Of a DNA stretch of 64,000 nucleotides, positions 9,713-18,341 are shown in pieces (the stretch's first letter is position 1; each line of letters begins with the position of its first letter). A program made the position numbers and the translations under genes. Source of the DNA: Acidimicrobiales bacterium (GTDB taxonomy: Bacteria > Actinomycetota > Acidimicrobiia > Acidimicrobiales > MedAcidi-G1). Below the pieces are notes generated by a model. It was not told the DNA's origin and ran no database searches. It worked only from the letters and a program-made list of their open reading frames with translations. The DNA lies in contig JAKURV010000004.1 of the NCBI GenBank assembly GCA_022452035.1, positions 41,189 through 105,188 on the forward strand, read 5' to 3'.

Positions 9713-10780
9713 ATGGCCGAACCTGTAGATCGACGGCCACGCGTACAAGGGTCACGGCGCACGGTCTTTGGAGCCCGCGACATCGCCGTCGACCTGGGGA
9801 CCGCCAACACCCTGGTGTACGTACGCGGCGAGGGGATCGTCTTAGACGAGCCGTCGGTCGTTGCCGTCAACTCGTTGGACGGCAACCTGCTAGCCGTCGG
9901 AGACGAGGCCAAACGAATGATCGGGCGGACTCCCGGCTACATCCGCGCTGTCCAACCGTTAAAGGACGGAGTCATTGCCGACTTCGAGATCTGCGAGAAG
10001 ATGCTCCGCTATTTCATCCAGCAGGTTCACAACCGGCGCTGGGCCAAGCCCCGCATGGTTATCTGCGTCCCGTCCGGAGTGACCGGTGTGGAGCGACGGG
10101 CCGTGCAGGAGGCCGCCGAATACGCCGGCGCCCGCCCACCTTCCTACATCATCGAGGAGCCCATGGCGGCGGCCATCGGTGCCGGCCTTCCAGTGGCCGA
10201 GCCCACGGGTTCCATGGTGGTCGACGTGGGCGGCGGAACCACCGAGGTGGCGGTCATCTCGCTCGGGGGTGTAGTGGCCAGCCAGTCCTCCAGGGTCGGG
10301 GGCGACGAAATGGACGACGCAGTCAAGCAGTTCCTCAAGAAGGTCAAGGGCGTTGACGTGGGCGACCGAACGGCTGAGACAATCAAGATCCGCCTGGGCT
10401 CCGCTCACCCGCTAACCCAGGAGATTCGTGCCGCCGTGTCCGGTCGGAGCCTCCGTACCGGCCTGCCCGAATCGGTGGAGTTCTCCACCAGGGAGATCCG
10501 CGAGGCCCTAGAGGAGCCGGTTGCTGCCATCATCGACACTGTGAAGGTCACACTGGATCGAACGCCCCCTGAGCTGGCCGCCGACATCATGGACCGGGGC
10601 ATCACCCTGGTGGGCGGCGGCGCCCTCCTCATAGGTTTGGCCGACAGAATCCGAGCCGAGACCGGCATGCCGGTCTGGTTGGCCTCCGACCCGCTGCGGT
10701 CCGTCGTCGAGGGAGCGGGCAGTGTCCTGGAGGAGTTCTCCAGGTTCGGGGAGATGATCTTCGGCGACGACGCGGAATAG
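9713..10780 (+). CDS. mreB: MreB, actin-like rod-shape protein
   Basis: A 355-residue bacterial actin that positions the elongation wall-synthesis complex at the membrane. The phosphate-1 motif DLGTANTLVYV, the phosphate-2 motif VDVGGGTTEVAVIS and the adenosine motif GGGALLIGL are all present. There is a short basic N-terminal extension of about 20 residues (RRPRVQGSRR) that could aid membrane contact. ATG 9713 is chosen because homology begins about 23 residues later. The 160-bp gap upstream carries the ndk hairpin and a possible -10 (TACGTT at 9647). It heads mreB-mreC-mreD-mrdA-rodA, whose gaps are all short or overlapping. Confidence 0.97.
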   Translation: MAEPVDRRPRVQGSRRTVFGARDIAVDLGTANTLVYVRGEGIVLDEPSVVAVNSLDGNLLAVGDEAKRMIGRTPGYIRAVQPLKDGVIADFEICEKMLRYFIQQVHNRRWAKPRMVICVPSGVTGVERRAVQEAAEYAGARPPSYIIEEPMAAAIGAGLPVAEPTGSMVVDVGGGTTEVAVISLGGVVASQSSRVGGDEMDDAVKQFLKKVKGVDVGDRTAETIKIRLGSAHPLTQEIRAAVSGRSLRTGLPESVEFSTREIREALEEPVAAIIDTVKVTLDRTPPELAADIMDRGITLVGGGALLIGLADRIRAETGMPVWLASDPLRSVVEGAGSVLEEFSRFGEMIFGDDAE

Positions 10781-11635
10781 ATGGTGGCGGTCCCTCGGCC
10801 CGCCGGGCGGTCCCGTCCGACGCTCCTCCTGCTGGTTGCCGCCGCACTGACCCTGCTGACTCTCCAGTTCCGGGGAGCCGAACCACTGTCCGCCTTCCAG
10901 CAAGGAATCCGTGACGTGCTGGATCCCGTCCGGTCGGCGAGCGAACGGGTGGCGCGACCGGTGCAGTCGGCCTGGCACGGCCTATTCGACTACGACGACC
11001 TGCTAGCCGAGAACGAGCGGTTGGCTGACGAGCTGGCCCGCATGCGCGGACGACGGCTTACCGGCGAAGCCGACAAGGAACTACTGGAGCGCCTACTCGG
11101 CGAGGTCGACATCGATTACACGACGCTGGAGACCGTCGTCGTCCGGATACTCGGCACACCTCCTGGGAACTTCTCCACCTACTCCCTCGAGGTGGACAAG
11201 GGCCAGGACGACGGCCTGGAGGAGGGAATGGCCGTGGTCACCGGGGCCGGCCTGGTGGGACGTTTGGAGGTGGTCGACCGTTCCCGGTCGATCGTACGCC
11301 TTGCCACCCATCCGGAGTTCCGGATGGGTGTACGCCTCGTTGGCTCTCAGGACGAGGGCTTAGCCCGCGGCGGAGGGGCCACCGGCCGACTGGTTATCGA
11401 TGCCGGCATCCGGTTGGATGCCGTGGTGAAGGCCGGCGAGGTGGTGGTCACCTCCGGTGGTCGCAGCCGCTTCCCGGCCGACATCCCGGTCGGACGGGTG
11501 TCCGACCCCGATGATGATGCCGAGTTCGACCGTCAGATCATTGTGGACCCGGAGGCCTCCTTAGAGAACCTGAGCTTCCTGAACGTGGTGCTCGATCCCG
11601 TCCGCTTCGATCTCGAGCCGAGCAGGCGACGGTGA
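10781..11635 (+). CDS. mreC: MreC, rod-shape determining scaffold protein
   Basis: A 284-residue bitopic membrane protein that links cytoplasmic MreB to periplasmic wall synthases. It has one N-terminal membrane segment (TLLLLVAAALTLLTLQF, about residues 14-30), then a coiled coil (DYDDLLAENERLADELARMRG). The beta-barrel MreC domain follows, with the GLVGRLEVVDRSRSIVRL region. ATG directly follows the mreB TAG without a gap. No other MreC copy is seen. Confidence 0.95.
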   Translation: MVAVPRPAGRSRPTLLLLVAAALTLLTLQFRGAEPLSAFQQGIRDVLDPVRSASERVARPVQSAWHGLFDYDDLLAENERLADELARMRGRRLTGEADKELLERLLGEVDIDYTTLETVVVRILGTPPGNFSTYSLEVDKGQDDGLEEGMAVVTGAGLVGRLEVVDRSRSIVRLATHPEFRMGVRLVGSQDEGLARGGGATGRLVIDAGIRLDAVVKAGEVVVTSGGRSRFPADIPVGRVSDPDDDAEFDRQIIVDPEASLENLSFLNVVLDPVRFDLEPSRRR

Positions 11636-11642
11636 TCGGCCC

Positions 11643-12173
11643 GTGACCCACCGGTTCCGCGTCCTGGCCCTGTTGTTGACCGCCACCGTGGCCCAGGTGA
11701 CCGTGTTTGACGAGGTTCGGGTGGCCGGAGCGTCGGTCGAGTACCTGCTGCTGGTCTCGGTGCTGACCGGGTACCACGGGGGTCCGGAGCGTGGGGCCGT
11801 GGTGGCTTTCTTCGCCGGGCTCCTACATGACGCCGTGACCATCACTCCCATGGGCCTTCACGCCCTCGTCTACCCCTCATTGGCCGTCGCCACCAGCCAC
11901 CTGGAGGTTCGCCTGGCCCGCTTTACCCGGCCGTTCCTCGGGAGCGGCCTGGCTGTCGCCATCGCCGGTGGCGTTCTGGCTGCTGCCGCGGTGGGGAGCC
12001 TGTTCGGACTCCGGGAGCTGGGTGACCCTGGGCTGCTCCGTACCACGGTGGTGGTTGTCGTCATGACGGTAGCCGTAGCGCCACCGACCAGCCGGGCCGT
12101 GCGATGGGCGGTGACCGGGGGCCTGCCCGTGGACGTGGACCTTCGCGGGCAGGGAGCGGAGGGCGGGGGGTGA
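11643..12173 (+). CDS. mreD: MreD, rod-shape determining membrane protein
   Basis: A 176-residue integral membrane protein with about five hydrophobic segments, as in MreD/RodZ-linked proteins. Sequence conservation is weak, so position decides: it lies between mreC (7-bp gap) and the PBP2 gene, with which it overlaps by 4 bp. GTG 11643 is the first usable start after mreC. The charged C-terminal tail (DVDLRGQGAEGGG) lies after the last membrane segment. Confidence 0.85.
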   Translation: MTHRFRVLALLLTATVAQVTVFDEVRVAGASVEYLLLVSVLTGYHGGPERGAVVAFFAGLLHDAVTITPMGLHALVYPSLAVATSHLEVRLARFTRPFLGSGLAVAIAGGVLAAAAVGSLFGLRELGDPGLLRTTVVVVVMTVAVAPPTSRAVRWAVTGGLPVDVDLRGQGAEGGG

Positions 12174-14425
12174 ACGAGACCGGCCGCTACCGCATGCGGG
12201 TCCTGGCCATCATCGGCCTCTCCATGTTCGCCGCCCTGGGGGCTCGCCTCTGGTACCTGCAGGTCATGGTGAGCGAGCAGGCTATGGCTACCGCCCGGAG
12301 CAATATCACGCGGGTGATCGCCGTACCGGCTCCCCGTGGTCGGATCCTGGACGTCCACGGTCGAACACTGGTCGGGAACCGTCTGACCACCGTGCTGACT
12401 ATGAACCGCAACGAGCTGGACGAGTCAGGATTCGACAAAGACGAGCGGCTAGAGGTGTTCACCGAGATCGCCGTCGAGATCAACCGGTCCGGCCACCTGA
12501 TGAAGGTCACCGACGTAGTACGGGCGTTGGCGGACCCTTCATACGGCAACTATGACGACATCCCGATCGCTCATGATGTGGGCGAGGACCTCCTGGTGTT
12601 CTTTGGCGAGCGCCCGAACCAGTTCCCTGGTGTACGGGTAGCCCAAAGCACGGTGCGTTCCTACCTCTACGGTGATCTGGCCTCCCACGTCTTGGGGTGG
12701 GTGGGGCCGGTCAACGACGCCGAGCTCCGGATACGGCGCCCACCGGACGGCAAGGAGTACCGGCTTCGGGACCAGATCGGCAAGGCTGGCGTTGAGCTCA
12801 TGTTCGAAGATGACCTGCGGGGCCAGGCCGGTCACAAGGTGGTTGAGGTGGACCGCTTGGGGGAGGTCGTGCGGGAACGGCATGACCTGTTCGTTCCTCC
12901 GATTCCGGGCGATGACCTGGTGCTGTCTATTGACGTCAACGTCCAGTACCTAGTTGAGCGTGAGTTGGAGCGGTCGATCCATCTGGCCCGCACCCGGGAG
13001 CCGGACGCCGATCCGGACCGACCTGGCCAGCTCCTGCCCGCGTACGACGCCCCTGGCGGCTCGGTCGTCGTACTGGACCCTCGGGTGGGTGACGTAGTGG
13101 CTATGGCCTCCTTCCCGTCGTACGACCCCAATGAGTCGATCGGCGGCTTTAGCTTCGACCGGTGGGCCGAGCTCAACGACCCGGCCAACGATCTCCCCAT
13201 GTTCAACCGGGCCATCCAGGGTGAGTACGCCCCCGGTTCCACGTTCAAGCTGTTCACCGCTCACGCGGCGTGGCACGAGGGGGTGTTCGGGGTGGGGGCC
13301 GTGCCCCGGGCCGATGAGCTGTGGGACGACCCGGGTGCTTACGTGCTCCGGAGCTGCGGAGACGTGGATCCCACCGATCCGCCGCCCGGTTGTCGATACC
13401 GAAACGCCGGCGAGAAGCAGTACGAGGCCGTAGACCTGGTCCGGAGCCTTACCGTGTCCAGCGACGTCTACTACTACCAGATCGGGGAGTCGATCTACAT
13501 CAACCCGGGCCACCCCGACACTGCCGTCCAGGATGCTGCGGCCTCCTATGGGATGGGCCTGGATACCGGAGTCACCCTGCCGTTCGAACAGGACGGCTAT
13601 CTACCGACACCCCGCAACCGGCGACAGCGGCACGAGGCAAACCCGGTGGCCTTTCCGGAGTGGGGATGGTCGACCGGTGACAACGTGATCACGGCCATTG
13701 GCCAGGGAGAGGTCCTGGTTACGCCGCTGCAGCTTGGTAATGCCTTCGCCACGTTCGCCAACGACGGTGTGCGCTACGCCCCCAACGTGGTGGCTCGGAT
13801 CATGGACCGTGATGGCACGGTGGTTCGGGAGTTCGGACCCCGTGAGTTATCCACGGTCGACATTGACGACGGTTTCCGCCGCCGGGTCCTCGATGGCCTG
13901 GCTGGTGTGACGGCCCACGAGGAGGGCACCGCCTATTGGGCTTTTAATTCAAGGGCCACCGGCGGCAACTATTTCCCGCTGAATCGGTACCCGGTCGCCG
14001 GCAAGACCGGAACCGCCGAGGTCCGGGGTAAGGCTGACACGTCGATTTTCGCCGCCTTCGGGCCCGCGGACGAACCCACCTACGCCATTGTGGCCGTGCT
14101 TGAGGAGGCGGGCTTCGGGAGCAGCGTCGCCGCACCGCTGGTGGCTCGTATTCTGGCCCCAGTCTTTGAGGGAACGGTTCCCGAGGCGCCCCTAGCCGCC
14201 GTCCGCTATGCCCGCTCGGCGGCTCTCCCCCTGTGCGTGGCCTGGCACGAGTGGCGGACAGGAAACACCCTGGACCGGCTTGAGGCGGCTGATCCCTCTT
14301 CCGGGGACGTCGGCGGACCGGTGCTAGACGCTTCTGGCCAGGTTCGGGTCCGAGGTATCCGGGTGGATTGTGAGGACCTCCTGGACGAGATCCTCGCCGT
14401 GTTCCTCGACAAGGAGTTCGACTGA
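12170..14425 (+). CDS. mrdA: Penicillin-binding protein 2, elongasome transpeptidase
   Basis: A 751-residue class B PBP that cross-links peptidoglycan during elongation with RodA. It has a single N-terminal membrane anchor (about residues 10-30), a PBP dimer domain with the PRGRILD motif, and a transpeptidase domain. The SxxK motif STFK has Ser at about residue 357, the second motif is SSD (VSSDVYYY) in place of SxN, and KTG has Lys at about 612. The GTG at 12170 overlaps the mreD stop by 4 bp; an earlier in-frame ATG inside mreD would add 22 unconserved residues. After the transpeptidase domain is a tail of about 75 residues with two Cys and an acidic end, longer than in well-known PBP2s. 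Confidence 0.94.
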   Translation: MNETGRYRMRVLAIIGLSMFAALGARLWYLQVMVSEQAMATARSNITRVIAVPAPRGRILDVHGRTLVGNRLTTVLTMNRNELDESGFDKDERLEVFTEIAVEINRSGHLMKVTDVVRALADPSYGNYDDIPIAHDVGEDLLVFFGERPNQFPGVRVAQSTVRSYLYGDLASHVLGWVGPVNDAELRIRRPPDGKEYRLRDQIGKAGVELMFEDDLRGQAGHKVVEVDRLGEVVRERHDLFVPPIPGDDLVLSIDVNVQYLVERELERSIHLARTREPDADPDRPGQLLPAYDAPGGSVVVLDPRVGDVVAMASFPSYDPNESIGGFSFDRWAELNDPANDLPMFNRAIQGEYAPGSTFKLFTAHAAWHEGVFGVGAVPRADELWDDPGAYVLRSCGDVDPTDPPPGCRYRNAGEKQYEAVDLVRSLTVSSDVYYYQIGESIYINPGHPDTAVQDAAASYGMGLDTGVTLPFEQDGYLPTPRNRRQRHEANPVAFPEWGWSTGDNVITAIGQGEVLVTPLQLGNAFATFANDGVRYAPNVVARIMDRDGTVVREFGPRELSTVDIDDGFRRRVLDGLAGVTAHEEGTAYWAFNSRATGGNYFPLNRYPVAGKTGTAEVRGKADTSIFAAFGPADEPTYAIVAVLEEAGFGSSVAAPLVARILAPVFEGTVPEAPLAAVRYARSAALPLCVAWHEWRTGNTLDRLEAADPSSGDVGGPVLDASGQVRVRGIRVDCEDLLDEILAVFLDKEFD

Positions 14426-15564
14426 TGGTCGACCTCCGTCGCCCGGACTTCGACCGGCCGAAAGTTCTACGTCACGTCGACTTGGTGCTGCCGGTCCTGG
14501 CTCTCGCGGTTTCCCTGGTCGGGGTACTGATGGTCTACTCAGCCACCCGAGGCCCGGTCACCGAGATCCGGCCGGGCGAGACCTTCTACCTCGGACGGCA
14601 GGCCCGGATGGTGGCCGTAGGCCTGGCCTCCATGGTGGTAGCCGCCTGGTTTGGCCACCGTCGACTCCAGCGCTTGGTTCCCCTGGTCTACCTGGCCACC
14701 CTGGGGGTCCTGGTGGCCGTCCTGGTGGTCGGCATTGAGGTGAAGGGCGCCAGGGCGTGGTTTCAGGTCGCGGGCAATCAATTCCAACCGTCGGAGCTGG
14801 GAAAGGTGGTGCTCATCCTTACCCTGGCCGCTTGGTTGGGTCGGACCGAGGAACCCAGCGGACAGAGGGTTGCCGGAGCGGTAGCGCTGGCTGGGCTCCC
14901 CGTCGTGCTGATCGTCCTCCAGCCAGACCTTGGCACCGTGCTGGTCTACGGGGCTATCGCGGTCGGGATGGTGCTGGTGGCCGGCGCCAAGGGCCGGCAC
15001 CTCCTCATCCTGGGTCTGCTCCTGCTAACCGGTCTTGTGGGCGTCTTACGGTCTGAGGTACTAGAGGACTATCAGGTCCGGCGGCTAATGGTCTTCGTGG
15101 ACGAGGAGACGGACACGGCGGCCAGCTACAACCTGGAACAGGCCCAGGTGGCTATCGGCAATGGTGGGCTGACGGGCCGTGGGTTGTTCCAAGGAACCCA
15201 GAACAACTCCGAGCTAGTTCCCGAACAGCAGACCGACTTCATATTCACCGTGGTGGCCGAAGAGACGGGGTTCGTGGGAAGCGCCCTTGTGCTGGGCATC
15301 GTGGGTCTACTCCTCCTACGGGTGTGGCGGATCGGTCGCCTTGCCGACGACCGCTTCGGCATGCTGGTCTCGGCTGGGGTGTACACCATGCTCCTGTTCC
15401 AGGTGTTCCAGAGCGTCGGGATGTCGACCGGAATCATGCCCATCACCGGAATCCCGTTCCCGTTGGTCAGCTACGGCGGATCATCTGTAGTGACGACGTT
15501 CATCTCACTTGGCCTCGTCCAGAGCGTGCATATGCGTCGCCACGAGCGCCAGGTCGGTGCCTGA
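14425..15564 (+). CDS. rodA: RodA, SEDS-family peptidoglycan glycosyltransferase
   Basis: A 379-residue polytopic membrane protein (about ten membrane segments) that polymerises lipid II glycan strands with PBP2. Conserved SEDS elements are KGARAWF, the QPDLGT motif, and the C-terminal GIPFPLVSYGGSS motif. The start ATG overlaps the mrdA TGA by one base (TGATG). It ends the mre operon; a 60-bp gap and a new -10 box follow. FtsW is the main alternative, but the neighbour PBP2 and mre genes favour RodA. Confidence 0.95.
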   Translation: MVDLRRPDFDRPKVLRHVDLVLPVLALAVSLVGVLMVYSATRGPVTEIRPGETFYLGRQARMVAVGLASMVVAAWFGHRRLQRLVPLVYLATLGVLVAVLVVGIEVKGARAWFQVAGNQFQPSELGKVVLILTLAAWLGRTEEPSGQRVAGAVALAGLPVVLIVLQPDLGTVLVYGAIAVGMVLVAGAKGRHLLILGLLLLTGLVGVLRSEVLEDYQVRRLMVFVDEETDTAASYNLEQAQVAIGNGGLTGRGLFQGTQNNSELVPEQQTDFIFTVVAEETGFVGSALVLGIVGLLLLRVWRIGRLADDRFGMLVSAGVYTMLLFQVFQSVGMSTGIMPITGIPFPLVSYGGSSVVTTFISLGLVQSVHMRRHERQVGA

Positions 15565-15610
15565 ACGGGGTCGGCGAACCCCCGAGGTCCCCAAGCGCTG
15601 GGTTGGTGGA

Positions 15611-15616
15611 TACGCT
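15611..15616 (+). promoter_or_regulatory. -10 box TACGCT for the radical SAM gene pair
   Basis: TACGCT ends 8 nt before the ATG at 15625, matching the leaderless spacing seen elsewhere in the window. Confidence 0.5.
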
Positions 15617-15624
15617 GGCCAATC

Positions 15625-17598
15625 ATGAGTTCGCTTTGGCTCGAACTCGAACGTGTCCTCGGCGAGGTCCAGAAGCCGGCCCGCTACATCGGATGTGAGG
15701 ACGGGATGACCGTCCCGGTCCACCACCCGGACAGGGTGGCCTGGCTCCTCGTCTACCCGGACACCTACGAGGTCGGCCTTCCCAATCAGGGTCTACAGAT
15801 CCTGTACGAGATCCTCAACGAACGGCCCGATGCGGTGGCCGAGCGGAGTTACGCGCCCTGGACTGACATGGCAGCCGTGCTCCGGCGTGAGGGGCTCCCG
15901 CTGTTTTCGGTGGATACCCACCGCCCGGCCGCCGACTTCGACGTGTTGGCTTTCAACTTGTCCGCCGAGCTCGTCTACACCAACGTCCTGGAATGTTTGG
16001 ACCTGGCGGGAATTCCGCTCCGAACGAGCGACCGCAACGCCGGGCATCCGCTGGTGCTGGTGGGCGGGCACTGCTCTTACAACCCGGAGCCTCTGGCCGA
16101 CTTCATTGACGCAGCGGTACTGGGCGACGGCGAAGAGGTGGTGGCCGAGATTACCGAAACGGTGACTGCGTGGAGGGCCGAAGGACACGGCTCCCGAAGC
16201 GGCCTCCTACGACGCCTGGCGAGCGTGCCCGGCGTGTACGTCCCCTCGCTGTACCGGGCGGAGTTCGATGAGGGAATCCTGACGTCGATCACCCCGCTGG
16301 ACGACGCCCCGCCAGTGGTCGAGAAGCGCACGGTGGCCGACCTGGCCGACTGGCCATACCCGAAGCGGCAACTGGTGCCGCTGACCGAGGTGGTCCACGA
16401 CCGTCTCAATGTCGAGGTCTTCCGGGGATGCACCCGGGGCTGCCGGTTCTGCCAGGCCGGGATGATCACCCGCCCGGTCCGGGAACGGCCCGCCGACCAG
16501 GTACGGACCATGGTGACTGAGGGCCTCCGCCGGACCGGCTATGACGAGGTAGCCCTGACGTCGTTGAGCACCGCCGACTTCAGCGGAATCGAGCAGGTGG
16601 TAGCCGAGACGGTGGCCGATGATGCCTGTGGCCAGGTGTCAGTCTCGCTTCCCAGCCTGCGGGTGGACGCCTTCACGGTGGGGATTGCCGCCGAGATCCA
16701 ACGGGCTCGGAGGACCGGACTGACTTTCGCCCCGGAGGCTGGTAGCTGGCGTATGCGCCAGGTCATCAACAAGCTCATCAGCGAAGAGGACCTCTACGCA
16801 GCGGTGGAGTCGGCCTACTCACAGGGATGGCGCCGGGTGAAGCTGTACTTCCTGACCGGCCTGCCCACCGAGACCGACGAGGACACACTGGGGATCTTGG
16901 AGATGGCCCGACGGTGCGTGGAGGTGGGCCGGGTCCACCAGCACAACCCGTCGGTCACCGTCTCGGTCGGAGGCTTTGTCCCTAAGCCATTCACCCCGTT
17001 CCAATGGTTTGGGCAGAACACCGAGCGGGAACTCCGGCGCAAGGTCGGGCTCCTTCGCGACGAGCTGAAGCGCCGCCCGAAGACTTACCGGGGTGTCCAG
17101 TTGAAGTGGCATGACGCCCGGGCATCGGTGGTTGAGGGGCTCATGAGTCGGGGCGATCGGCGTCTTGGGGCGATCATCGAGGACGTGTGGCGATCCGGAG
17201 GCGTCTTCCAGGAGTGGAGCGAACACTTCGACATACGCCTCTGGGAGGATGCGCTGGATCGTCACGGGCTATCTCTTGAGGACTTCGTGTACCGGCACCG
17301 CACCGAGGACGAGGTGTTGCCCTGGGATCACCTGTCGGCCGGCCTCCACAAGGACTTCCTGTGGCAGGACTGGCGCGATGCCTTGGAGGCGGTCGGGTTG
17401 GAGGACTGCCGCTGGACTCCCTGTTACGACTGCGGGGCCTGTACCGGCTACGGGATCGAGCACGTGGTTGCGTCGGCCGTCCCCCCGGCCGGCGGAAGCC
17501 AGGGCACCGGTCAGGACCTGAGCACAGGGGGAACGGTGCCGGTCATGCTCCGAACGCGCCCGTCGGCCGACCAGAGTCCCGAAGCGGTGGGTGTGTAA
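15625..17598 (+). CDS. TIGR03960-family B12-binding-type radical SAM protein
   Basis: A 657-residue protein of the conserved radical SAM family that is paired with TIGR03936 proteins in many bacteria. The N-terminal half resembles a cobalamin-binding Rossmann region (YPDTYEVGLPNQG, then LVGGHCSYNPEPLADF). The radical SAM cluster motif CxxxCxxC has Cys at about residues 269, 273 and 276 (GCTRGCRFCQAG). FAPEAGS and TGLPTETDED are typical later motifs, and a C-terminal CYDCGACTG could bind another metal centre. The substrate is unknown; fusions and neighbours with RNase E/G suggest tRNA or rRNA modification. The stop overlaps the next ATG by one base. Confidence 0.92.
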   Translation: MSSLWLELERVLGEVQKPARYIGCEDGMTVPVHHPDRVAWLLVYPDTYEVGLPNQGLQILYEILNERPDAVAERSYAPWTDMAAVLRREGLPLFSVDTHRPAADFDVLAFNLSAELVYTNVLECLDLAGIPLRTSDRNAGHPLVLVGGHCSYNPEPLADFIDAAVLGDGEEVVAEITETVTAWRAEGHGSRSGLLRRLASVPGVYVPSLYRAEFDEGILTSITPLDDAPPVVEKRTVADLADWPYPKRQLVPLTEVVHDRLNVEVFRGCTRGCRFCQAGMITRPVRERPADQVRTMVTEGLRRTGYDEVALTSLSTADFSGIEQVVAETVADDACGQVSVSLPSLRVDAFTVGIAAEIQRARRTGLTFAPEAGSWRMRQVINKLISEEDLYAAVESAYSQGWRRVKLYFLTGLPTETDEDTLGILEMARRCVEVGRVHQHNPSVTVSVGGFVPKPFTPFQWFGQNTERELRRKVGLLRDELKRRPKTYRGVQLKWHDARASVVEGLMSRGDRRLGAIIEDVWRSGGVFQEWSEHFDIRLWEDALDRHGLSLEDFVYRHRTEDEVLPWDHLSAGLHKDFLWQDWRDALEAVGLEDCRWTPCYDCGACTGYGIEHVVASAVPPAGGSQGTGQDLSTGGTVPVMLRTRPSADQSPEAVGV

Positions 17599-18323
17599 TG
17601 AGGGTTCGGATTCGCTTCCACAAGAAAGGCAAAGTCCGCTTTACGAGCCACCGCGACGTGGCCCGGATCTGGGAACGGGCGCTGCGGAAGGCTGAGGTGG
17701 CGGTGTCCTACAGCCAGGGGTTCTCCCCCCGGCCGAAGCTCTCGTTCGGACTGGCCCTGTCGACCGGTCACGAGTCAGAGGCCGAGTTCCTCGACCTCGA
17801 ACTGGCCGGGGAGATCGCCGAGGCGGGGGAGTGGACCCCTGAGCGGGGTGTGGCGATGGCCGCTCGTCTGAGTAGCGCGCTGCCAGTGGGTCTCGACGTG
17901 GTCGCTGTGGCCCCTATCGAGAAAGGTGATTCGCTCCAGAAGGCCGTGATGGCCTGTACATGGTCTATCGAAGTCGACCATGTCGACCGGGCTGGAGCGG
18001 AAGCGTGGGTGGCCGACGTGCTGGCCCGCGAGGAGATCGTCGTCGAGCGCGAGCGTAAGGGACGGCCGGTGGTCGATGACCTCCGCCCCCACGTGCTTTC
18101 ACTGGACGTCGCCGGGACGACGGAAACCGGGGTTCGCCTACTGGCTGACCTAGGGACCCAACCCCGAGCACTCAGGCCAACCGAGCTGTTGGCGGCGGTG
18201 GATCCGCCGCTCACGGCGCGAACTGTGTGCAGGATGCACCAATGGATGTCGCAGGGAGACGACCGCGAGGAGCCGCTAATGGCCCCGGTCTGCCCTGCCC
18301 CGTCGGCGAGCGTGTCGACGTGA
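17598..18323 (+). CDS. TIGR03936 family protein (DUF2344), radical SAM partner
   Basis: A 241-residue protein beginning MRVRIRFHKKGKVRFTSHRD, the strongly conserved N-terminus of the DUF2344 family. The GFSPRPKLSFGLAL motif follows. Members occur directly after, or fused to, TIGR03960 radical SAM proteins and just before RNase E/G, as here. The reaction is undefined. The start is ATG in a TAATG overlap with the upstream gene. The last 30 residues are rich in Pro/Ala and not conserved. Confidence 0.9.
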   Translation: MRVRIRFHKKGKVRFTSHRDVARIWERALRKAEVAVSYSQGFSPRPKLSFGLALSTGHESEAEFLDLELAGEIAEAGEWTPERGVAMAARLSSALPVGLDVVAVAPIEKGDSLQKAVMACTWSIEVDHVDRAGAEAWVADVLAREEIVVERERKGRPVVDDLRPHVLSLDVAGTTETGVRLLADLGTQPRALRPTELLAAVDPPLTARTVCRMHQWMSQGDDREEPLMAPVCPAPSASVST

Positions 18324-18341
18324 TGAGAAGGGAAACAACCA